From G963663495 sp963663495 (GTDB lineage Bacteria; Bacteroidota; Rhodothermia; Rhodothermales; Bin80): DNA of 64,000 nt. Position numbers and translations under genes: made by a program. Positions 8,885 to 17,258 of this stretch are shown here, in pieces. Location: positions 1,612,001 to 1,676,000 of the forward strand of contig OY760427.1 of NCBI GenBank assembly GCA_963663495.1, given 5' to 3'. The number at the start of each line of letters is the position of its first letter. The stretch's first letter is position 1. A model generated the notes under the pieces. That model did no database searches. It saw nothing but the letters and a program-made list of their open reading frames with translations, and was not told the DNA's origin.

Positions 8885-8952
8885 GGTGGGTTCTCTTGTT
8901 TGCGAAAGGGAGAATAAATATACGACTAATCCGATGCAGGCAGGATAGAAGG

Positions 8953-9026
8953 TGGGTCCTAATGGATTCGAACCATCGACCTCTACGATGTCAACGTAGC
9001 GCTCTAACCAACTGAGCTAAGGACCC
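8953..9026 (-). tRNA. tRNA-Val (anticodon GAC)
   Basis: The minus strand folds into a full cloverleaf: acceptor GGGTCCT pairing with AGGACCC, a D-arm GCTC...GAGC, anticodon stem CTACG/CGTAG around the loop TTGACAT (anticodon GAC), and a T-arm with GGTTCGAATCC. The length is 74 nt to the discriminator base, and the 3' CCA is not fully encoded. It lies about 70 bp upstream of infC, in the same direction. Confidence 0.96.
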
Positions 9027-9090
9027 CGAGGACAACCAAGTTACCGCGTTTGTTCATTGATTATTGGCATGTGATTATAAGCATATTGCT

Positions 9091-9711
9091 TTAAATTGAC
9101 CAAACTACGTGGACGCCATGCGCACTTGCAGAGATAGATACCGGTGTGCCTAACCGACTCCGACGCACCGACAGTACTGCGCTTAGTGCAGCGAGCACCC
9201 TGTTTGCCACAAGCGAAGAAATAAGTAGGCTCCGCCTCCGTGACCAGGTATCCGCCTGCGCACGCAGTTTTCGGTACGTTGCCCAGTCAGCATCTGTGGA
9301 CCACTTCCACTGGTTTGCGGCATCACTGGCGTATGCCAGCTGGTCCCATCGCCGACGTATTTGCAGGTCTTCTACATAGGCGGAGGAGGAGCTGTAATCG
9401 CCCAGCAGCAAGTAGAAGCGACGGTCTTTGCCTCTGATTTCGGCGCCGGCCCGCGATGTTGCAATTGACTGGTAGCTCTGGCGAGAGTGGCGCCTTTGCC
9501 ACTCCGCGCTCGCCAGACCCAGCCACAGTCCTGCTTCAGCCAGGATGAAGGCGGAGCCTGCAGTCCCCCATCCGTCGCCGTTTGCGTACCGGTGGCCGAG
9601 CCCGGGGGCTGCTAAGCTTAGCAGTCCAGCTTTGCGCGAACTCGGCTGTTGGGAGTGGGCTGCGATGGCTAGGAGACTCATCGCAGCCCACATCAGTGAT
9701 TGTTTAATCAT
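9091..9711 (-). CDS. Putative envelope protein with signal peptide (DUF5683-like)
   Basis: A 206-residue protein. MIKQSLMWAAMSLLAIAAHSQQ is a good signal peptide. Next comes a segment AGLLSLAAPGLGHRYANGDGWGTAGSAFILAEAGLWLGLA, resembling the PGLGQ-type hairpin of DUF5683 membrane proteins of Bacteroidota. A tyrosine/arginine-rich middle and a second hydrophobic stretch (SLLISSLVANRVLAALSAVLSV) follow. It probably sits in the cell envelope, and its function is unknown. It stands alone, in the same direction as the tRNA. Confidence 0.65.
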   Translation of the reverse strand: MIKQSLMWAAMSLLAIAAHSQQPSSRKAGLLSLAAPGLGHRYANGDGWGTAGSAFILAEAGLWLGLASAEWQRRHSRQSYQSIATSRAGAEIRGKDRRFYLLLGDYSSSSAYVEDLQIRRRWDQLAYASDAANQWKWSTDADWATYRKLRAQADTWSRRRSLLISSLVANRVLAALSAVLSVRRSRLGTPVSISASAHGVHVVWSI

Positions 9712-10186
9712 GCACGGGCGGTTTGCAACTCACGCCTACGCCTTTCGGCTGAGCATTGTGCCGGCAAGCATTTGGACGAATCTGAGCTAACAGAGGCGTT
9801 AAGGGCCCTATGAAAGGTGCCTTGTGTGTCTTTGATCAATCGCGGATGGATACAATTCGTCGCATATGCCTCCAAGCGGCTCCTGAACCCTAGAATGAAG
9901 CTTATCGGGCATCAATAGCAGCGGACGGGCGGGATTGGCTGGACGCGGGGTATGTTATACACGGCGAACTTGGAACTGCACTAAACAGGTTATCAACCTA
10001 GCAAGTAGGTTTTTCCTTGGGAAGTTGCCCAAACCGTGCTGGCTAAAGCCGCGTCATTGGGATTGTAGCATAATCTGCACTTACCGTATCCTCCAATGGT
10101 CAGTTTCTTTTCCGGTCAGAACAAGTCCGGGATGTACGACTTACAACGCATACATTCATCGGATTTGATAGAACCTAGCGCAGAAA
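9712..10186. other. Intergenic stretch upstream of the GmrSD-like gene
   Basis: About 475 bp separate the divergently transcribed envelope protein and defence gene. No frame is convincing. The stretch presumably contains both promoters, but no clear promoter match was found by eye. Confidence 0.3.
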
Positions 10187-12651
10187 ATGGACACCAAAGT
10201 CATCAAGTTCCTGGAGCTTTTCAACGGGCAGGTCCAATATGTGGTGCCGCGCTGGCAGCGCAGGTACCGCTGGGGCCGATCCGATATTGAGCGACTCGTT
10301 GAGGATATACCGACAATCGCGGACGCAGGCCCAACGCAACGCACTATGCCGGCAACTTGCTCACCTACCAGGATCTCCGTGCGGCTGGAGTGGTTACGAC
10401 CTACCGCGTCGTAGACGGTCAGCAGAGGCTGACGACTGTGAGCATTCTTCTGGGCTGCATTGCGGAGAAACTGGGCTCAGAGGGTCAAAGTGGAGAATGG
10501 ACGGAAGCAATCATCCGCAACGATCGGCTGACAAATCCTGGGAAGGCACCAAACAAACTACGTTAGCTGAAGCTACAGCCCGGTGATGAAGAAGAGTACC
10601 AACTCGGCCTGAATGGTCCGTCAGCAGGTTCGGGGGCGGTAGCGCAGGCTTGGAAAATCGTTCGCCGCCTCGTTGCGCGTGATGATGTTGACCGGCTACT
10701 GAGGGGGCTGGAGCGGCTTCATGTGTTGAGCATAGGTCTTTTCAAGGAGGATGATCCGCAGCAGATCTTTGAGAGCCTGAAGGCCACTGGACAGCCTCTC
10801 ACGGAGAGTGAAAAAGTCAAGAACTGGCTCCTCATTGGATTGCCAGAAAGTAAGCAACAAGAGCTTTACGATAATGGGTGGAAGCGGATTGAGCAGAGCT
10901 TGGGCGCAGAGTACAATACCAAGCCGATTGATGTCTTCCTTCGGGATTTCCTTCGCTGGAAGACAGGAAGGATTCAAGGCATTGATCATGTCTATGAAGC
11001 CCTGCGCCGGTGGGCATTCCGGGAGAGGCTTGCTGAAGATCGACCGGCTCTATGCCGCGACTTGGCGCGACTTGCGGATCTCTACGGGATCCTGACCGGC
11101 ACGGCGGGCGAGCATAAGAACGCCGATGTTGAGCGACAGCTTCGGCATTTGCGCGCGATGGGGATTGATGTTCACCGTCCGTTGACGCTGCGACTCCTGC
11201 ATGAAGAGGGCGAATCCAAAGCGGTGGGATCGCCTATGAACAGTCTCGCCGACATCCTTGAGGGGATCGCGACATGGACTACCCGATTGTGGCTCGCGGA
11301 CCGGGCCGTCGGTGGAATGAACCGGGCTGTCGTAGAACTCGCCCATGGATCGGGCCCGGATTCTGGGGAAGATGATAGGGAGTACTGGTTCAATAGGATT
11401 CGCAAGCTTCAGCATACGCGTGTTGGGGTACCCTCTGACAAGGCAGTCCGGGAGGGACTCCGAACGCGTAAGGCCTACGGCGGAAGTGCCACCCGTTCCT
11501 CGTTCGCGGTTCTGTGCGCGCTCATGGAAGCAGATCACCGCGAGGAGACTCCGGCTCGGGATCACTTGACGATTGAGCATGTGATGCCTAAGAAACTGAC
11601 CGAAGATTGGAAGAAGGCGCTGGGCGCGCATGCAAAGGAAATTCACGGGCAGTATCGGGACCAGCTTGCCAACCTGACGTTGAGCGGCGACGCAACGAAT
11701 TCTACAATAGGTGCGGGTACGTTTGGCGCCAAGTGCAAGGTATATGAACTCAGTTCCATCGGATTGACGAGAACCCTTGCCACTTACTTAAGATGGGACA
11801 AAGATACAATCGAACAGCGGGCTGAGGACTTGGTGAGGAGGGCTCTGGATTGCTGGCCTTGGAAGGATCAGGATCGGGACGGAAGTAAAGATTTAGCAAC
11901 TCTCAGGTGGCGTATTGAGAATGGGGATTGGCAAAAGGAAAAGGTGGCGAGCCATATGTTGCTGAATGTAGTAGCAGCCCTGCCAGACTTGGATCCGAAG
12001 AGTGCGGAGAGTTTGTCAGGAGAATCGTTCTCTTCGAATCTTCAGTCGGCTGAGCACTATCCGCCCGGCACCAAGGTGGGAACCCTAACAATGCGGGCTG
12101 TTCCTGGCCATGAGAACTATGTACTGTACCCGTACCGGCGGAACAAACAAATGACTGCTCAACATTGTCGGAAGATTGGAGAAAGATGTGGTGTGTCGGT
12201 TGATGCCGAGTTCAGCGATACAAGTCCCACGCAGGCCTTCTAGAGGTTCCTAAAGGAGTATTTTGGCGGTGTTCCCGGAATGAAGGACACTTGGCAGGGG
12301 GCATCCCAGCGGACAGCTTCCTTCAATGAGCGTGGCGATCATGCTATAAGTTACGTTGATATGTCGGAAACACTCTGGCTTTATATCCACTCTGGAGAGA
12401 GCAAAGAATCGGCCAATAGAACTACTCAAATGCGAAGGTATTCTTTGATGATTACTGAACAGATGGCCGATCAGGTCATTGATGGAAATGCCAAGCAAGA
12501 AAGTAGAAACGGTCGGTCTGTTAGGGTCCGAAATCGGTGGACACTTAGTGAACAAAATGAATGGCAGGAGGCCGCTGAATGGTTGGTTGAACAATGCGAG
12601 CGGTTGCGCATGATTGTAGGTGGCGCAGGATCTAGTGCAGAGATCGGTTGA
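10187..12651 (+). pseudogene. GmrSD/BrxU-like type IV restriction gene (DUF262 + DUF1524), with a frameshift and two in-frame TAG codons
   Basis: The N-terminus FLELFNGQVQYVVPRWQRRYRWGRSDIERLVEDI is a typical DUF262 (GmrS-like NTPase) start. The frame shifts near 10335, after which NATHYAGNLLTYQDL...YRVVDGQQRLTTVSILLG carries the DUF262 DGQQRLTT signature. An in-frame TAG at 10564 interrupts sequence that continues LKLQPGDEEEYQL and then FKEDDPQQIFESLKATGQPLTESEKVKNWLL. The DUF1524 His-Me finger nuclease is LTIEHVMPKKLTEDW...QLANLTLSGDATNSTIGAGTF. A second TAG at 12241 is again followed in frame by RFLKEYFGGVPG...WQEAAEWLVEQCERLRM, a possible DUF4268-like tail. Fully read, it would be a type IV enzyme cutting modified phage DNA. 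Three lesions suggest a dead gene. The 10723-12243 piece alone lacks the NTPase motif. Confidence 0.8.
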
Positions 12652-13682
12652 TGATTTGTCTGGTCATGGACCGCGGCCGCTGGAGTGCCATGAAGCTACG
12701 CGGAGTTTCTATCCTTCCGGTGTCTCAAGCTCTAGTCCATTATGCCGCTATCCATCATTCCTCGGCAGGCACCACTCAGGGCACCCGCGGTTGGCGAAAA
12801 GTGATAGCCGCCCAATTAGGGGCTGGGCGGCCGGGCATGCGTGAAGCAGACAGAATCCATCCTGTGAGGTGTGAACGGGCAATTGGTTGGGCGTTGAAGA
12901 TCAATGGCTCTGTGTATGTCGCGACAGAATCTTCCCGACGTTAGCGATGATTTTCTGTTGCACTAGTCCCAGCGAGAGTGTCCGCAGACTTGATTCAGAA
13001 AAGGTATCGGCCCGCAGCCTTGCCGCTAAGCCTGGCTGGACCGTGGATGGAGTCTCCCGGGAAATTATTGCCGAGCTTTGCGAGGGTGGCCTGTCGCTGG
13101 ACGGGGATCAAACCACATCCGAGCCCGGCAGGCAGCGGACTCGGCTTGGATCAGGGTTACTGCGCCGGGCCTTCCGACAATCATACTGATGAGCCCTATC
13201 GGGATCAATACGCCTAGCATCCAGAAGTTTGACCTTGCCATTCCGTAAATCCAGCCTAGCTTCAAAACTGTAAGGGTGTCAGCAGCCATTATCTTCAGGA
13301 TTTCCATGGCACAATCGGGATCCCAGTTTTTCACTCCCAGCTCGCACAGCGGTAGTCATCTGTTACGGTTTGCGCGGTGACGGGTGTGGATCCAATCGCA
13401 GTGCCGGACGGTTGGTGCCGGCTGCCCGTTTTGCCTAATATGGAGCGGACCAGGATCGGCCAACCTACTGAGCTATTCACGGACGACGCGATTGATTCCC
13501 GGTGTGTCACGGCTCTCTCCAACGGGTGCCAAAAGACCGCCGTGTTGTAGCCCATTCCTCATGTTGGTTTTACCGTTGTCGAAATACTGCACCACAGCAA
13601 CGCTGAAACCACTTGAGTTCTCATCCGAAACTGGCCCCGCAAATGGCTACTTTGGTTTCAGTGTGAAATACAGGACAAATCG
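12652..13682. other. About 1 kb without a convincing gene, between the two defence genes
   Basis: Several open frames of 75-100 codons exist on both strands. One on the minus strand (13065-13334) contains a hydrophobic run (SNFWMLGVLIPIGLISMIVG). None has a recognisable domain, ribosome-binding site or coding texture. It may be decayed sequence of a former island gene. Confidence 0.35.
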
Positions 13683-15515
13683 GTGAAATTTGCGAATTGG
13701 TTCTGGACTGATTTATTGCAGTGCGGACCGAAAGATCGTATCCAAGAACAATGGATGATTGATTCACTTCAGGCTCTCGCCTTTTCGGTTCAGGCTAATC
13801 CAAATGTCTACGCCGTTCTCTTGGGATCGGGAGTCTCGAACTCGGCAGGCATTCCTACCGGTTGCGAAATTACACGTGATTTGATTCGCAGGTTGGCATC
13901 ACTCAAGAAAGACACTTGCGAACCCGATCCATACCTTTGGTATCGTACCAGATACGGTAAAGAACCTGATTACGCTGAGCTACTTGAAGAATTGACAAAG
14001 AGGCCTGCTGAACGGCAACAGTTACTCCGTAGGTACTTCGAGGAAGATCGTACTGGAGGGATCGGAATTAGCAAGAAACCGACCGCCGCGCACAAGGCCT
14101 TGGCAGCGTTGGTAGCTGCCGGGTACATCAGGGTTATTGTGACGACGAATTACGATCGCCTTCTTGAAACCGCGCTAACTGAGCACGGCATTGTGCCAAC
14201 AGTCGTAAGTACAGAGGACCAGCTTGAGGGTGCACTGCCTTTGATACATACGCGCTGCTATGTCTTCAAGGTAAACGGAGACTATCGGGATACCAGGATC
14301 AAGAACACTCCGGCAGAGCTTGATAGCTATCCAGTCAGGTATAATGAGTTGTTGGATCGCATTCTTGATGAGTTTGGATTAATTATGTGCGGTTGGTCGG
14401 CCGAATGGGATGGCGCACTTCGAGATGCAATTTGTCGCGCTAAATCACGACGCTTCACTACATACTGGGCTGCAAGGGGGCATCTTGGTGATAAAGCGCA
14501 GCGATTAATTGCTCATCAAAGGGCTGAAGTGATCACGATTAGGAATGCCGATGACTTCTTCCAAGCCCTCCAGAACCATGTTGAGTCCATCGAACAGTTT
14601 GCACGGCCTCATCCGCTTTCAACTGAGGCATCCGTAGCAAGTCTCAAGCTGTTCATCCCCGATCCAAAGTGTAGGATTCAGTTGGGGGACCTGGTCACAA
14701 ACACCGTCAGGAGCGTCATCAAGGCAACCACGAGTGAAGGATTATCCGCGGAATCCGCTCCCAAACCAACAACTGAGTCAGTTACGGCGAGGGTGCGGGG
14801 CTATGAGGCGGCTTGTGAAACGTTACTGGCCATGGCTGTGGTTGCAGGTTATTGGGCAGAGGATGAGCACCACGAGGATTGGCAGTCAGCACTACGTCAG
14901 CTCGGGCACATTGCCGTCAAGGATAGCATCCTTCCTCGCTGGAATGATTTGCAGAGATATCCGGCAACCCTGTTGCTGTATGCCTTGGGAATCGGGGCAG
15001 TGAAGCGAATGCGCCTTAAGTTTATCGGGAGTTTGCTTTCCGTCATTATTCGCACGGATCCAGGTATAGCTGAACCTGCCATAGATGCTCTCCCTCCAAG
15101 TTGCTTGCTCCGCGAAGGCAACAAGAGCATGAAGATTCTTGAAGGCATGAGCGACCGAAAGTTACCGATTAATGATTGGATATTCTCAGCCTTGCAGACC
15201 CACGCACAACGCATTATTCCTGAACCTGATCAATACAGGCTAGCTTACTCGAAACTTGAACTACTAATTAGCCTCAGGTGGTTGTATAACGAAATTACTG
15301 TTCGGGAAGGGGATGATATTCTTATGCTCCCTGGTGCTTTCGTGTACTGGCCGGAAGGGAAACGCGCCCTGCAAGAGGTTGCCGATTCACTGAACTCGGA
15401 AGGAGAGGAATCACCGTATGTGCGGTATAACTTTGTTGAAAGCGTAGACGCGGGCATGGACGTATTGGAGGTGTTCATGCAAAACATTCAGTATCAGCAA
15501 TGGAGAGCCAAGTGA
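13683..15515 (+). CDS. SIR2-domain antiphage-type protein
   Basis: A 610-residue protein from a GTG start; an ATG at codon 25 (MIDSLQALAFSV) is an equally good start. The N-terminal half is a SIR2-like NAD-binding fold: VLLGSGVSNSAGIPTG (residues ~45-60), VTTNYDRLLE (~153-162), KVNGDYRDTRIKNTPAEL (~196-213) and LIMCGWSAEWD (~233-243). The C-terminal ~300 residues are helical without a known domain. Such SIR2-plus-helical proteins act in phage defence by depleting NAD+ on infection (known for the family). The usual catalytic histidine of the K-x-HGD motif is asparagine here (KVNGD), so catalysis is uncertain. It sits between a decayed GmrSD-like gene and a tnpB element and appears intact. Confidence 0.8.
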   Translation: MKFANWFWTDLLQCGPKDRIQEQWMIDSLQALAFSVQANPNVYAVLLGSGVSNSAGIPTGCEITRDLIRRLASLKKDTCEPDPYLWYRTRYGKEPDYAELLEELTKRPAERQQLLRRYFEEDRTGGIGISKKPTAAHKALAALVAAGYIRVIVTTNYDRLLETALTEHGIVPTVVSTEDQLEGALPLIHTRCYVFKVNGDYRDTRIKNTPAELDSYPVRYNELLDRILDEFGLIMCGWSAEWDGALRDAICRAKSRRFTTYWAARGHLGDKAQRLIAHQRAEVITIRNADDFFQALQNHVESIEQFARPHPLSTEASVASLKLFIPDPKCRIQLGDLVTNTVRSVIKATTSEGLSAESAPKPTTESVTARVRGYEAACETLLAMAVVAGYWAEDEHHEDWQSALRQLGHIAVKDSILPRWNDLQRYPATLLLYALGIGAVKRMRLKFIGSLLSVIIRTDPGIAEPAIDALPPSCLLREGNKSMKILEGMSDRKLPINDWIFSALQTHAQRIIPEPDQYRLAYSKLELLISLRWLYNEITVREGDDILMLPGAFVYWPEGKRALQEVADSLNSEGEESPYVRYNFVESVDAGMDVLEVFMQNIQYQQWRAK

Positions 15516-15563
15516 GGCAATCCTTGGAGCGTAACATTGGTTCACGGTCACAACGCAAATTCC

Positions 15564-17040
15564 GGGAGTTATATGGCTGAGTGCCACGCGTTTTCGCAGG
15601 CGTTACTTTTTGTGCTTTGGTGGTGCAGACAGGATGGCTTTCGCCAGTTTTTCATAATCGGTTCCCGCTTTTCACGAACAAACTGCAATTATTTCATATA
15701 CCTCAACACGTGGGTACGCATGCTATATAATTTCCATCTATTAGGGAGTTATATACCACAGTGCCATGCCCGATACGGTTAGTTCGTACGGCAATATCAC
15801 ATACAGGCTTTTGCCCGGAAGTCGGAGTAAAACCCAAGCAACTTGCTGGATTAGCGGGTGCGTGTAGGTTTGTCTGGAGTGCCATCCTCGCAGAGCAGAG
15901 CGAGGCGTACAAGAAAGCGAAAGAGGCTGGAGAGAAGCCGCCCTCGGTAAGCTTCTTCTCGCTGGGGAAGCGGTTCACGGAGCTGCACCGCACGGTCGAG
16001 TGGCTACCTGAATACTCCTTTGGTGTCGTTAGATACACATTGTCGTTAGATACACATTGAAATATCTGGCGGATGCATGGAAGGCATTCTTCAAGGAGGG
16101 TAAGAGAAGACCAAGATTCCATTCCAGACGTGGTAGTACGCCTTCGTTCACGATCCCGGACAACGTAAGGGTTCGGGATGGCAAGCTGTATATCCCGAAA
16201 GTGGGATACATGGCGCTCCGCAGGCGGGGAGGCAACCCGTACCCTGATGGTATACCCGTCAAAGCCACTGTAAAGAAGAACGCCGGCAAAGGGTATGCTT
16301 GTCATCTGCTACAAGATGGAGGCACCTGTAATAGAGGATACCGGCGGTGCTGTAGGCATTGACCGTAATTGCGGGCAGGTCGCTATGGTCTCCACAGAGG
16401 GCGATACAAGCATTATCAGACAACCGGATACGAAGCGTCTTGATGCCAAGTTGAAGCGGCATCAGCGAAGACTGGCGAGACAGAAGAAAGGCTCCAACCG
16501 TCGTAACAGGCGGAAGCATAGAATCGCCCGCATACAGCGCAAGCGTGCTACCATCCTCAAGAATGCGAACCACCAGGTAAGTCGCAGTATTGCCAAATGC
16601 TCCTCAACGGTGATACTGGAGGACCTAAAGATCAAAGCGATGACACGTTCAGCTAAGGGGACGATGGAGAGCTTTGGCACAAACGTCAGACAGAAGTCTG
16701 GCCTCAACCGTGGAATACTGCGAACAGGTTGGGGCCAGCTGGATCAGATGCTGGGCTATAAGTGCCGCAAGGTGATAAAGGTTACCGCTGCCTATAGCAG
16801 TCAGCGGTGTTCTGTGTGTGGGCACACAGAAGCGAGTAACCGTAAGACGCAGAGCAAATTCACGTGTATGTCCTGTGGACATGCGGATCATGCAGACCTG
16901 AATGCGGCTGCAAACATACTGGCCTCCAGGATTGGGGCTTCTGCACGGCGAGGGGCGTTCGGGTTACCGACCCCTATGACCCGTGAAATTGATACTAGTG
17001 CCTCACTGTGTACGGTTGGTCACTCACGAATATAATTCCC
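15564..17040 (+). mobile_element. tnpB-carrying inverted-repeat element, copy 2
   Basis: It has the same build as copy 1: a 172-bp module 15564-15735, an 8-bp spacer atctatta, then a tnpB unit 15744-17040. It starts gggagttatatggctgag and ends gaatatataattccc-like. Unlike copies 1 and 3 it has no 8-bp flanking repeat (caaattcc before, taacacta after), so one flank has been rearranged or has decayed. Confidence 0.85.
15766..17035 (+). pseudogene. tnpB: IS605 OrfB/TnpB-like nuclease, multiply frameshifted
   Basis: Compared with the intact copy at 51363, three lesions are visible. There is an extra base near 15830 (agtaaaacccaag against agtaacgccaag). A 17-bp tandem duplication of gtcgttagatacacatt lies at about 16026-16059. 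An inserted T sits near 16290 (tatgcttgtcatc against tatgctgtcatc). The part from 16295 to 17035 is open and keeps all three RuvC acidic residues (GIDRN, LEDLK, HADLNAAANIL) and the zinc finger, but cannot be made as one protein. Confidence 0.9.
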
Positions 17041-17258
17041 TAACACTAGTCAATGATCAGCGGATCTTGGCGCCCGCTGTATTCAACGTCTATAGCGATT
17101 AATCTGGTGCACCTTCTTGATTGCGCGATATTTGGGTGCCGCATTTCCGACGTGCGCGGCGCGCCACATGTTTTCTGCAGAGTGCAGGGTACGGGCCCCT
17201 TGCGACACCGAGACGTCAAAGGGTTCCAGCGTCGTGTGCTCGCAGGTGGTAAGGGGGC

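Noticed and set aside
13065..13334. 89-codon minus-strand frame with a hydrophobic run
   Set aside because: Weak start, no family resemblance and lies in an otherwise degraded interval.
15556..17048. 8-bp target duplication for tnpB copy 2
   Set aside because: The flanks (caaattcc and taacacta) do not match in any register.
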